Shown here one piece after another: positions 45,501 through 53,552 of a DNA stretch of 64,000 bases. The DNA is from CAYXZL01 sp964469925 (GTDB taxonomy: Bacteria; Patescibacteriota; Gracilibacteria; Absconditabacterales; Absconditicoccaceae): contig CAYXZL010000004.1 in NCBI GenBank assembly GCA_964469925.1, forward strand, positions 1 to 64,000, written 5' to 3'. A program made the position numbers and the translations under genes. Position 1 is the first letter of the stretch. Each line of letters opens with the position of its first letter. The notes under the pieces are model-generated. The model saw only the letters and a program-made list of their open reading frames with translations. It did not search any database and had not been told where the DNA came from.

Positions 45501-47597
45501 CTTATTAATAGCACTATCACCTTCCTGTACTAACCTTGTAAACTCTTCATCGAGTTTTTCTTGGGATGGTTTTGTCTTTGCTACTTCTTGTTTGCATGCA
45601 GCGATTTTGCTATCGAGCTCTGGATTCCTTGCGTTGATTGGGTCGATCTTTTGTGCTTGTTCGTAACTCGCGATAGCTTGCTCATAATTCCCTTCTTTTT
45701 GGAGTCTTTCTCACTCCAGCACTGCTTGTTCGTACTTTTCTTGCTTCTCTTTCGCTTCTTGTTGCTCTTGTTGTTTTTTTTCTGCTTCTGCTTTCCCCTG
45801 TTGTGCTCTAGCATCACTCGGCTTTAGGTTCAATGCTGCTTCATAGTCTACTTTTGCTCATGCATAGTCTTTTGCAGCCATCTTTTCTTGTGCATGTTGC
45901 ATATATTCATCAAACTGCCTATTTTTTACTGCTTCATCTTGTGCTTGGAGTGCTGATTTGCAGGTCTTAATTTTCTCTTGTAGCGCCGTATTATCAGCAT
46001 TACCCGGATCGAGGTTGATTGCTGCTTGAAACTTATTGATCGCTTCTTGGTACTCTTTTTTTCACTGTAAGTCATCTCATTCACTGACCAATCCTGCGTA
46101 TTGTTTTTGCCTGTTTTCTTTTTCTTGCTGCTGTATTCATTGATCGCATTCTTGTATTTTGTTCCCTAGTGCTGCTGGATCTGCGTTACTTGCACCCAAG
46201 TCCCTCGCTTGTTCATATTTTTCTTTTGCTCATGCATAGTCCTTAGCTGCTTTGAGTGCATCTCACTCGCCAACCATTTGTGTGTACTGTGCCTCTTTTT
46301 GTTCCTTTTCTTGTTGTTGTATTCATTGATCACACTCTTTTATCTTCGTAGCTAATTCTCCATCTCTCGCATTACTTGGATCGAGGCCTCTTGCTTGTTC
46401 GTACTTTGCTTTTGCTGATACATAGTCCTTAGCCGCTTTGAGTGTATCTCATTCGCCAATAATTTGTGTATATTGTTTTTCTTTCTTTTCTTTCTCCTGT
46501 TGCTGGATCCAAGTATCGCATTCTCCTATTTTTTTCTCTATCGCCGCTCTTTGTGGGGCTGAAGGCTCCAAGAGCTCTTTTGCTTCTTGATATTTGGCCT
46601 TGGCTCATGCGTAGTTTTTTTGATCCTCTAGGTGTTGTGCTTCTTCTATCACTTTTTCATATGCTTGTTGCTTTGTTTGTTCTGGATCGCTGTCTGCTTG
46701 CTCTGGTGACTCGGTGTCCTTGAGGCCTCCTCACTCAATGATAGCGAGGTTTCACTCACAACCATTTGCAAGCATCGCATAGATACGCCCATCATGTTCA
46801 GCAGTAAACTTTAGTTCTAAGGAGCCCAACATCGACTGCGGAATATCCAAAAATCCTCCTCAGGTTAGCACTTTAACTGTGGTCTGACTTGTTATGTCTA
46901 TGATTTCTGTCAGCTTTCCTCTCCTACCCTGTTCCATCTTGGCCTGGATCTGATCTCTCACCGCTCTTGGCCTGAGTGTCTCATCGGCTCGCATCGATAC
47001 CATGAGTGCATGATAGACATTGTCTTTTTGGTTTTCTGGTAGTTTCCAAGCTGCCATCATGTGTTCAAGGATATCTGATTTGGCTTGATCATCTATCACG
47101 ATGCTTTGACCACTTACTTGCACATCAATATTAGCGTCTCTCAGAGTTTCCACTATATGATCAACGATTTCTTGCCTCCAGACCTGGATACTATACTTGG
47201 TAAAATCCATATTGATGCTTTCATCGGGATTTTTGGCTACGAGAAAAGAGTGATCAACTACTAGACCACTATACAATGCCTTATGATATTCGCCCGCTGG
47301 TAATGTATCAGCAAAATCCTTGAGCATGCGGAAGGCTCTATCGGGTGACGTACTACTGAGATGAAAGAGGAGTGTTTTGAATTGCTCTATACCGTTAGCA
47401 GAGACGTATGTGCTGATAAACTCAGTATCAAAACCCTTTTCGATATCGACTATTTTTTCTGCAACACGGGATAGCTGCGTATCCAGTTGCTCAAGACGTG
47501 TTTTTTCTCTCGACTCCAAATGACGCAATCTATCTTGTGATGCTTCTGACAATCCAGTCTTCTGAAGGGTATTTCTCGTACCTAATAACTCTGGCAT
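42561..47597 (-). CDS. Giant TPR/coiled-coil protein with L,D-transpeptidase-like C-terminus
   Basis: 1678 aa. Residues 1-250: a soluble helical domain (MPELLGTRNTLQKTGLSEAS onward). Residues ~300-1130: about a dozen TPR-like repeats of the form KKEYQDAIKKFQAAIDLDPG. Residues ~1170-1400: charged coiled coil (QKQTQEKQEAQRNTEQINQN). Residues ~1500-1670: a domain with MIISKKRGVLCLFDEHHNLV, VITGRN, KRTPGGLYAL, SLSMHK-like GSCLSMHKVV and QSNGCPNVES. This order resembles the YkuD/YkuD_2 L,D-transpeptidase fold, whose catalytic Cys sits in SxGC. No signal peptide is obvious. Almost every repeat holds a UGA glycine, so standard gene finders miss the middle third. Confidence 0.8.
44280..46240 (-). repeat. 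Internal duplication inside the TPR region
   Basis: A block of about 500-550 bases near 44280-44830 recurs near 45645-46195 at a period of ~1365 bases (455 codons, in frame). For instance attatcagcattacc occurs at 44625 and 45990. The tract encoding FQAAIDLDPGNADN and the UGA positions in SE-Gly-D-LQ-Gly-KK are kept in both copies. Further divergent copies follow towards 46700. Confidence 0.75.
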
Positions 47598-47760
47598 GTG
47601 CTAGCAACAAAGGCAAATACTTGCTTGTGCCTAAGTATAGCTTCTCTGCTGATTTTTAGCAAAAAAATAGGAGAAATCTGACCGCGTGTTGTATTAGAAT
47701 TTCTTTTCCTATTGAAAAATTCTTTGGTCGTGACCAATGGGCACAGTGATATGCCGTGTT

Positions 47761-47982
47761 CTATTTCCCTAACTCTTCTGTCACACGCCTGAGATCCAAT
47801 CACGCTTGCTCTATGATAGCACGAAAGGTGCCGTAGGGAATATCTTTACTATGCATAGGCACAATAAAGATCGCTCACTGTGCTGTTTTCATCTTGAGAT
47901 GGGAGCCCTTTTGAGAAACTTTGACACAGCCTATACGGACAAAATATTGTAGGACCTTCTTGGATGAGTAGACTTTAGGCAT
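47761..47982 (-). CDS. hicA: HicA-like mRNA interferase toxin
   Basis: 73 aa. MPKVYSSKKVLQYFVRIGCV is followed by KVSQKGSHLKMKT, which holds the catalytic GSH of the HicA/YcfA fold, then IFIVPMHSKDIPYGTFRAII and EQAGLDLRRV, all typical of the family. Two glycines are UGA, so it is a host-code gene. The start ATG 47982 overlaps the end of the hicB-like gene by eight bases. The antitoxin-first order is a known variant. Confidence 0.85.
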
Positions 47983-48187
47983 AAGAGATTGTGGTCATAC
48001 GAGGCTGCACAATACTGGATATCATCATTGTGTTGCTTGCGTCCTCCAAATACAAATCAAGTGCCTCTTTGGTATTGCGTAAAGCTTCTTCCTCAGTCAC
48101 ACCAAAGCTACTGACACTATTTTCTAGCACCTTGGCTACATAATGCTGGGTCTCTTGCCACACTACTACATGAAATTGTTTGGGCAT
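47975..48187 (-). CDS. hicB: HicB-like antitoxin
   Basis: 70 aa from ATG 48187 (MPKQFHVVVWQETQHYVAKV), the partial RNase-H-like HicB fold. The following ENSVSSFGVTEEEALRNTKE and ALDLYLED match the family's S-x-G-x-T-x-E-E-A-x-x-N-x-x-E-A-x-x-L-Y-L-E pattern. A longer start at 48238 is possible but adds residues unlike the family. It neutralises the overlapping HicA-like toxin and probably autoregulates. No DNA-binding tail is visible. Confidence 0.82.
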   Translation of the reverse strand: MPKQFHVVVWQETQHYVAKVLENSVSSFGVTEEEALRNTKEALDLYLEDASNTMMISSIVQPRMTTISYA

Positions 48188-48303
48188 CGGATGAGACAGA
48201 TAGACTAAAATTGTGTTTTTATACTCGTTTGTGAACAAAAAACAAGGAGGGACTGGCTATAGTTATGCAGTCGTTTCACCCTTGTGCAATGATCAATGTG
48301 AGA

Positions 48304-48430
48304 TGACCAAACCAAACGCTCTGTGCTTGCATACACGACGCTAACGCAGCAGGCAGGGAAGATCGAATGGCGGACGATCTGACTAGAGCTTTTTTGTTAC
48401 TTTTTTGGGGCAATGCCAAAACAGTATACA
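48304..48430 (+). repeat. 127-bp direct repeat, copy A
   Basis: Starts tgaccaaaccaaacgctctg and ends ccaaaacagtata. It matches copy B (49124-49250) with a single difference that I can see, 820 bases away in the same orientation. The similarity fades but continues upstream: ggactggctatagt here and ggactggccacagt in B. It lies between the hicBA and relBE-like pairs. Confidence 0.9.
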
Positions 48431-48513
48431 CTCCTGGAAGTTCTCAACTCGTTTTTCGTCACTGGACTGGTCATAGTCGCTGCACTCTCCTGGAATGGAG
48501 AGAGGGAAAGTCT

Positions 48514-48762
48514 TTACAGATTTTTGTAGATAGTCCCTCTGTATTCTATATCGAGGATATCGTAGTGTTGATGGTCTGGGCTGACTCTATACACAATCCT
48601 GATCGAAGAGATTCTTACTCTATACAGCCCCTGACTACCTTGTAGTTTTTGGATATCAAGATGACCGATATTGCCTGACTGGATATCATGAAGAACTGAT
48701 TTGATACGATTTTTGAGGTCTGGAGAGAGTTTTTTGAGAAACTTCTTGATCTTATCGACCAT
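48514..48762 (-). CDS. RelE/ParE-family toxin
   Basis: 82 aa. MVDKIKKFLKKLSPDLKNRI, then SVLHDIQSGNIGHLDIQKLQ, LYRVRISSIRIVYRVSPDHQ and HYDILDIEYRGTIYK show the RelE/ParE fold: two helices, then strands with conserved basic residues (R in YRVR and RIVYRV). Such toxins cleave mRNA at the ribosome or inhibit gyrase; which is not decidable here. The ATG overlaps the antitoxin stop (TAATG). No UGA is needed. Confidence 0.85.
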   Translation of the reverse strand: MVDKIKKFLKKLSPDLKNRIKSVLHDIQSGNIGHLDIQKLQGSQGLYRVRISSIRIVYRVSPDHQHYDILDIEYRGTIYKNL

Positions 48763-48992
48763 TATTGGTCCAATAGAGAGTTAAACTCATCGAAAGCAAT
48801 AGGCTTGTCCAATCCTAATGATACTCGTTTATTTGCCGATAACTGCAAGTTGATTTCGCCTGTGTTGGCGATGTGTGCAAAATACATATTGACCAATCAG
48901 GACACATTGACACCGGCAGACTTGGCGATGCTTTGTATCTTTTTTTTGAGTGATTTGTCTATGGATATGGTCATGTTTTCTTTGGTGGTCAT
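48762..48992 (-). CDS. Ribbon-helix-helix antitoxin (RelB/DinJ-like)
   Basis: 76 aa. The N-terminal strand MTISIDKSLKKKIQSIAKSA and helix GVNVSGLVNMYFAHI form a ribbon-helix-helix DNA-binding unit. The C-terminal half (VSLGLDKPIAFDEFNSLL) would wrap the toxin. One glycine (VSGLV) is UGA. Its stop codon overlaps the toxin start by one base, the standard arrangement for such a pair. Confidence 0.83.
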
Positions 48993-49052
48993 GGTATGCT
49001 AGACAAATAAATATATGTGTATTGTACCCATCCCTCACTAGATTTACAAGTC

Positions 49053-49301
49053 ATGATGATGACGAGGATCATTACTGGACTGGCCACAGTCGTTGCACTC
49101 CTTGCACAATGACCAATCTGCACTGACCAAACCAAACGCTCTGTGCTTGCATACACGACGCTAACGCAGCAGGCAGGGAAGATCGAATGGCGGACGATCT
49201 GACTAGAGCTTTTTTGTTACTTTTTTGGGGCAATGCCAAAAAAGTATAAGATATGCAACGCTTACCTCTTGATTGTGCTTTCTCCATGTGTTTACCGTTA
49301 G
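49053..49301 (+). CDS. Small repeat-containing ORF with signal-like start
   Basis: 82 codons from MMMTRIITGLATVVALLAQG to VYR, with two UGA glycines. The first 20 residues look like a short signal peptide. Residues 25-65 (DQTKRSVLAYTTLTQQAGKI and onward) are encoded by repeat copy B. The same frame is open in copy A, but there it lacks a matching start. Degenerate echoes of TGLATVVAL occur at 48463-48487 (VTGLVIVAAL) and 49307-49350. It may be a short gene family or only the chance reading of a repeated non-coding element. Confidence 0.35.
49124..49250 (+). repeat. 127-bp direct repeat, copy B
   Basis: Second copy of the element at 48304-48430, nearly identical. It ends about 190 bases before the border of the foreign-looking segment. 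Together the two copies bracket the relBE-like pair, as expected if that pair was inserted by, or could be lost through, recombination between them. Confidence 0.9.
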
Positions 49302-49537
49302 CCATCATGACTATTATTGTAGTCGCCAGACTCCTTGTGCGATGACAGAGGACCTCTGTAGTCGTTATGCTTCTATGACCCACTATACTATGGTGAGTTT
49401 TTTTGCTACAACGCAAGTGCGACCGGATATAACCGGCCGCCTTCTCTTAATCAAAACCACAAAAATCGTTCATCCTTGCTGCCCCTCACCGTGATTGTAT
49501 TCAGGATTTGGTGGGGGCGTGGTGGCTGCTGCCGGGC

Positions 49538-50089
49538 TTATCGTTGCCAGGGCATGCGGGCTGCCTGTTTGGCCGTTGCGAGGGGGGTGCTACCGGGCTT
49601 GTCGTCGCCCAATTTCCCCTCGAACGACGCATCCTGTTCGCTGAATCCTGCATCGGCCCAGGTCGTAAAGTCCGTTGCTACATCACCGAGCAAAAATTGG
49701 CCCCCTTTTCCTGCCGAACTAAAGGTAAGGCTTTGATCGCCGGTCTTCCCATTCGTCGGCGACGTGGCGCCGGTTGCGGTGATCACGAAGGCGTACTTAC
49801 TGTAGTCGCCTGTCGCGGTTTTACCATATCCGGACTTGGCTTTGTTTTTGGCCCCGAATTGGAAGAAGGCCTTGTTCGTGTTGTTCGCAGCACTTGTATC
49901 AGCTGCGAAGGTTACGGTCCAAGTCGTCAGCGACCCGTTCGTCCTGCTGTCAACGGTGGCCCCGGTAGCGGAGACCAGGCTGTCGAGCTCGGGCCATCCG
50001 GTGCTGGTAACTTGTGCTTTCAGGGTAAAGCCGATAAAAAACATGAAGAAACCGGCGATGATGCTGATGGATTTGAATGTCGTTTGCAT
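49538..50089 (-). CDS. Secreted hypothetical protein (foreign segment)
   Basis: 183 aa. The signal peptide MQTTFKSISIIAGFFMFFIG continues to LKAQ. The mature protein is Thr/Ala/Gly-rich with strand patterns (TGATVDSRTNGSLTTWTVTF; SKYAFVITATGATSPTNGK), suggesting a secreted beta-sandwich. No family recognised. It ends at UAA and uses only GGN for Gly and TGG for Trp. GC-rich third codon positions contrast with the host genes. Confidence 0.75.
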   Translation of the reverse strand: MQTTFKSISIIAGFFMFFIGFTLKAQVTSTGWPELDSLVSATGATVDSRTNGSLTTWTVTFAADTSAANNTNKAFFQFGAKNKAKSGYGKTATGDYSKYAFVITATGATSPTNGKTGDQSLTFSSAGKGGQFLLGDVATDFTTWADAGFSEQDASFEGKLGDDKPGSTPLATAKQAARMPWQR

Positions 50090-50684
50090 AGTAATTCGAA
50101 TTATGTAGTTTACAAATTTTAAGTTCCAAGTTCAATGACACCACACCTAACCATGGGTTAGGTTTGCAAGGATGACTGGTAAAGACCGATATTCCTCTGT
50201 GGTGATAGAGTGATATACTTTTTGTATATAATGTCAACTCTTTTTTATACTTTTTTTTATTATTCTATATAGCACTTTTGTGTAGCCATTTTTTGATGGT
50301 CGTTGAGAGAATCTTTTCTACTTTATTATTTCTTTGATGATTTTTTTGTGAAACTACGACTATAAAAACTATCGTATGAGGGTGCTTACTACGACTTCTG
50401 CATACCCATACTCTTTTTATCCATAAAAGTAACGCTCCTATATTGTCCATCGTGTGACATAGATTAGGTCCGCAAAAACTGGCTTAGTAATGGAACACTC
50501 GATAGTGAAGATAATATATTACATATACTTCACAATCATCACTTTATCTCATTTTGTCAATATATTTGCTTGACTTCTACTGCTGTTTCGTTATTTTACG
50601 GTTTCAGACATTGAAGGCTCGCTTGACGGCTTGTTTTCTATGTGGGTAATTAACATTGTTAACACACAACTTAAAACGGATATC
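50090..50684. other. Intergenic region with AT-rich core
   Basis: A 595-base stretch between the divergent foreign genes. About 50230-50600 is strongly AT-rich with T- and A-runs and host-like composition, unlike the coding DNA on both sides. A minus-strand frame of 61 codons (50265-50450) is open, but it has no signal and biased composition, so I do not call it. I see no repeat, tRNA or clear promoter. Confidence 0.5.
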
Positions 50685-51755
50685 ATGTTTACCACCGTCA
50701 TCACCATCGCACTGTCCCTGCTTCCTTTCCTATTAATGTATCTTGCATTCAAAGAAAAGGGTAAGCCATGGGAATGGCACAACTTCTTCGTAAGATCGGC
50801 AGGCTTTGACCCGCAAATCTTTGAAACTGCCACCTCCGTACCTCTGAAAAACGAAAAATTTACTGCGGAAACAGTTGGCATAGTTTTGTTTGTCTCCGCC
50901 TGCATTGATGGCTCTCTCATGGCTCTCACGCTCGGCAGCTACGGATTCCCTCTCAACTACGTTATTGTTGCAGCGATGTTCTACGCCACCATTATCCTGC
51001 TTATCATGAGGGGGTTGATCCAGTCAAACCTTATGGGAACTCGTGGGGTTATCTGGATAGCATTTCTCATCGCCCTGGTTGCGGGAGGATTGAACTCCAT
51101 TACGGTTGAAACGTTTTTTTTCAGCAAAAGCATCAAGCGAGAATTAGTCGCGGAACGACAAGGGATGATTAATGAGACCCTATCAGCTGAAAAAAACGAG
51201 ACCGACAGCCTCAAAGTTAAAAACCAGGGGCCGTTACAGGACAGCATCCAAAAGTACGAGCTCCAAGTTCGTGGGCAGAAGGACAAAGTAGAAGCATCGA
51301 AATCGCAGATTCGCGATCAGATAGCTCAACTCCAACAAGAACTGCTTACGGCCCGCGGGCAACGGCTTAGCGAAGTACAACGAAGCTTGGCCCTCCTGCG
51401 TGCCTCGCTCAATATCACCAGCAACTCCGATACCCTGACCGGACCAGACAGACTGTTGCGTTCCATGAAAGCCGACCTCGCTCAGCAGATTGAACTCGAC
51501 GAACAAGAATCGCAGAAAATTCACGAAAAGTATGAGCAGATACGACAAGGAATCAATGACTACTACGAAGGGGAGCAGGATTTCATTTCGCTGGCGATCC
51601 GCCACTGGAATTCGCTCATTAACGGCGAGGAAGAAAGCTTCGCCATTGCCCTTACCGTGGTTCTCTGGTTCCTGACAATGATTATCACACTGTCGCCGCT
51701 ATTGTTGGAGTCGCTGCTCTTCAAGTTTAAATCCTACAAGGCAGCGATCACCTAA
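50685..51755 (+). CDS. DUF4407-like membrane protein (foreign segment)
   Basis: About 356 aa from ATG 50685 (MFTTVITIALSLLPFLLMYL). N-terminal helices lie at residues ~1-22, ~75-95 (VGIVLFVSACIDGSLMALTL), ~103-123 and ~133-152. A long charged coiled coil follows (residues ~165-310, for example QIRDQIAQLQQELLTARGQR) and then a final helix FAIALTVVLWFLTMIITLSP. Helices, coiled coil and terminal helix resemble DUF4407 of Bacteroidota. An upstream ATG at 50640 would extend it by 15 residues. UAA stop; no internal UGA. Confidence 0.7.
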   Translation: MFTTVITIALSLLPFLLMYLAFKEKGKPWEWHNFFVRSAGFDPQIFETATSVPLKNEKFTAETVGIVLFVSACIDGSLMALTLGSYGFPLNYVIVAAMFYATIILLIMRGLIQSNLMGTRGVIWIAFLIALVAGGLNSITVETFFFSKSIKRELVAERQGMINETLSAEKNETDSLKVKNQGPLQDSIQKYELQVRGQKDKVEASKSQIRDQIAQLQQELLTARGQRLSEVQRSLALLRASLNITSNSDTLTGPDRLLRSMKADLAQQIELDEQESQKIHEKYEQIRQGINDYYEGEQDFISLAIRHWNSLINGEEESFAIALTVVLWFLTMIITLSPLLLESLLFKFKSYKAAIT

Positions 51756-51800
51756 CGACATATCCGTTTGAATCTCCGTGCCCTTGCCCCTCGGACGGGG

Positions 51801-51827
51801 AAGCTTCTGGTAGTCTACCAGAAGCTT
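51801..51827 (+). terminator. Perfect hairpin after the DUF4407-like gene
   Basis: aagcttctggta and taccagaagctt form a 12-base perfect stem with loop GTC, 45 bases after the stop. No T-run follows immediately, so it may be a Rho-independent terminator of weak type or an mRNA-stabilising stem. Confidence 0.6.
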
Positions 51828-51904
51828 GGGCTCGGGGAGAGCGGATCACGAACTGACGAAAAAATTAAAAAAAACAGATTAAAAGAACAAATCAATCACT
51901 GAAT

Positions 51905-52720
51905 ATGAAACAATTGCTTAAAATTCGGAACCTGCTTTCGTTTATTCTCTTGTTGGCTCTCCTGAGTGCATGTAAAGGCAAACAAGAAAACAGCGAATCT
52001 GCACAACCTGCCATTGCAACCGACTGCTCGGCATTCCAAACCCAGATAGAACAACTTAAGGGCCAGGTGGCCAGTGCTAAAGAGGAAGGTCGAAACGAAG
52101 TCATCAAGGAACAAGAAGAACAGAAGAAACTGGCCGCCGGTCTTTCAATCGAAAAAATGGGCCTGCCGGCGATTTCGTTTGAGATGATGGATCTCTCGTC
52201 AATTATGTATTACCGCGATGGAGAAACGCCAGGATTCTTTTCAGCTCTCCCTGACTTCTTTGATAACGATGCGATGCTCCGGGGCATTTATTCAAATCCC
52301 GGCACGCTTCGTACCCACTACACCCGCAGCCGCTTTTTAGTAAAAAATGCCATCAACTTCCTGGGCATGACGGCCACAGTCCAAAACGCCGTCACCGAAC
52401 TTGCCCACTATACCCGTCCCCAACCAGAAGACGCAATATTCCGGGCGGGATGGATAGAACACGGGAAAGATGGCAACTTAGACTGGAATACAGAAACGTA
52501 CTGGACCGGCAAGGGCCTGGCGGCGGAACTGCATGGCATGCCGGTGTACCGTGCAGCACTACGGTGGAAGTGGATGCAACGCCGCGTTGCTGAAGCTCAA
52601 GATTTCCATTCGCAAGGCGGAGCAATGCTACCGGCATGGCATTTCATCCTGACGGATTTCGCCAAAATCATCGCTCAAACACCTGCCAAACTCCCCGCAC
52701 CCGCTGGGGAAGGCGGGTAA
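51905..52720 (+). CDS. Lipoprotein, hypothetical (foreign segment)
   Basis: 271 aa. The lipoprotein signal LSFILLLALLSACKGK has lipobox LSAC. A short coiled-coil stretch follows (QTQIEQLKGQVASAKEEGRN), then a globular part with MMDLSSIMYYRDGETPGFFS and aromatic-rich LDWNTETYWTGKGLAAELHG. No family recognised. It ends at UAA and contains no internal UGA. It shares direction with the DUF4407-like gene and the next gene. Confidence 0.72.
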   Translation: MKQLLKIRNLLSFILLLALLSACKGKQENSESAQPAIATDCSAFQTQIEQLKGQVASAKEEGRNEVIKEQEEQKKLAAGLSIEKMGLPAISFEMMDLSSIMYYRDGETPGFFSALPDFFDNDAMLRGIYSNPGTLRTHYTRSRFLVKNAINFLGMTATVQNAVTELAHYTRPQPEDAIFRAGWIEHGKDGNLDWNTETYWTGKGLAAELHGMPVYRAALRWKWMQRRVAEAQDFHSQGGAMLPAWHFILTDFAKIIAQTPAKLPAPAGEGG

Positions 52721-52737
52721 ATACAAACAATCATCGT

Positions 52738-52787
52738 CCATCCCGTCCGACTCACATCGGCGTCTTAGCCCGTACAGGGCGGGATGG
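52738..52787 (+). repeat. Inverted repeat between foreign genes
   Basis: ccatcccg (52738-52745) pairs with cgggatgg (52780-52787). A smaller gccc/gggc stem is nested inside. The sequence could fold as a stem after the lipoprotein gene; no T-run follows it. Confidence 0.55.
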
Positions 52788-52817
52788 ATATCATCAATCA
52801 AAAACAACTCAACGGTT

Positions 52818-53393
52818 ATGAAGTACCTGACAATAGTATTGCCGATTTTTGCCTTTATCCTGCTTTCGCATACCGAACTCGACGCCCAGCGACGTGGCCC
52901 TTTCGGTGCATTCCCGCAAAAAAAAGTTCAGACGATCAATACTCTTTTAGAAAAGGCCCACCAAGACCGGGAAATGTTGGTTAATACATATAATGGCAAG
53001 CCCGCCGACCTGGATTCTATGTTTCGCACCATCTTTACTGGCTACGAACAACTGGCTACACAAGCCTTTCAGACCGAGGGCCTGGCATGGCAAACGGTAT
53101 GGGACTCCCGAAATCAAAAAAGTCAAAAAAAACAGAATTACGCAACCGAGTATCGCATCATCCATAAAAAGAAAAAAAAATACGATGATGGTATTATTAC
53201 TTGGTACGAAACCTGCTTTAACCAAACCTACATCGCATCCTATAAAGCCAACCAAGTTGCTTTGGGGGCTGATGCGGCCAGAGGGATTGCTGTACAGACT
53301 GCTGTTACGGCGTTTCTCAAAGGCAGTGGGGGGAAACCTGGCTTCTTTGATATGCAAAAAACCATATTCCTTGAAATTATTAAACGAGGCTGA
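52818..53393 (+). CDS. Secreted hypothetical protein ending at UGA (foreign segment)
   Basis: 191 aa. The signal peptide MKYLTIVLPIFAFILLSHTE continues to LDAQ. The mature part is helical and basic (FPQKKVQTINTLLEKAHQDR; ATEYRIIHKKKKKYDDG), with an alanine-rich C-terminal helix. It stops at UGA 53391-53393 in the standard code, 25 bases before a terminator hairpin. In the host code that UGA is Gly and the frame would run on, in phase, into the downstream antitoxin gene. Similar in style to small secreted proteins of Bacteroidota; no family recognised. Confidence 0.72.
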   Translation: MKYLTIVLPIFAFILLSHTELDAQRRGPFGAFPQKKVQTINTLLEKAHQDREMLVNTYNGKPADLDSMFRTIFTGYEQLATQAFQTEGLAWQTVWDSRNQKSQKKQNYATEYRIIHKKKKKYDDGIITWYETCFNQTYIASYKANQVALGADAARGIAVQTAVTAFLKGSGGKPGFFDMQKTIFLEIIKRG

Positions 53394-53417
53394 TTTTGTC
53401 TCTTTCCGTATCTGGAG

Positions 53418-53466
53418 AACCTCATCCCCGCGCATCTGCGGCAAGTATGACTTGAAGGATGAGGTT
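53418..53466 (+). terminator. Terminator hairpin closing the foreign gene set
   Basis: aacctcatcc (53418-53427) and ggatgaggtt (53457-53466) are a perfect 10-base inverted repeat, followed by TTCCTTTT. It lies just after the UGA stop of the 191-aa gene, supporting that UGA as the real stop in the source organism. Confidence 0.7.
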
Positions 53467-53552
53467 TTCCTTTTGTCAAAAATTTCTCAGAAACTTGCAA
53501 TTGTGTTACATATTACTATTTTTGTGTTACTTTTTATTATTTTTTTCAGGTG

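Larger units (their letters stand above)
49440..53480. other. Foreign standard-code segment
   Basis: From about 49440 the DNA becomes visibly richer in G and C, and the genes change character. Four ORFs of 183, ~356, 271 and 191 aa contain no internal UGA, whereas flanking genes average several each. Glycine is GGN, and the last gene ends at UGA. Signal peptides ending LKAQ and ELDAQ and a lipoprotein lipobox suggest a Bacteroidota source. The boundary near 53480 coincides with the terminator hairpin of the last gene. Confidence 0.85.

Noticed and set aside
44280..46700. CRISPR array or tandem DNA repeat
   Set aside because: The repeats are degenerate, in frame and encode TPR helices; no spacer-repeat regularity.
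48267..48645. Plus-strand ORF over repeat A and the RelE-like gene
   Set aside because: It lies antisense to a well-recognised RelE-family toxin, and its residues show no protein-like pattern beyond the repeat.
49072..49416. Minus-strand 114-codon ORF over repeat B
   Set aside because: No conserved pattern; composition like translated non-coding repeat.
50265..50450. Minus-strand 61-codon ORF
   Set aside because: AT-rich intergenic DNA, no start context, no recognisable features.
49440..53480. Prophage or insertion sequence as the source of the foreign block
   Set aside because: No transposase, integrase, phage structural gene or terminal inverted repeat was seen at the borders.
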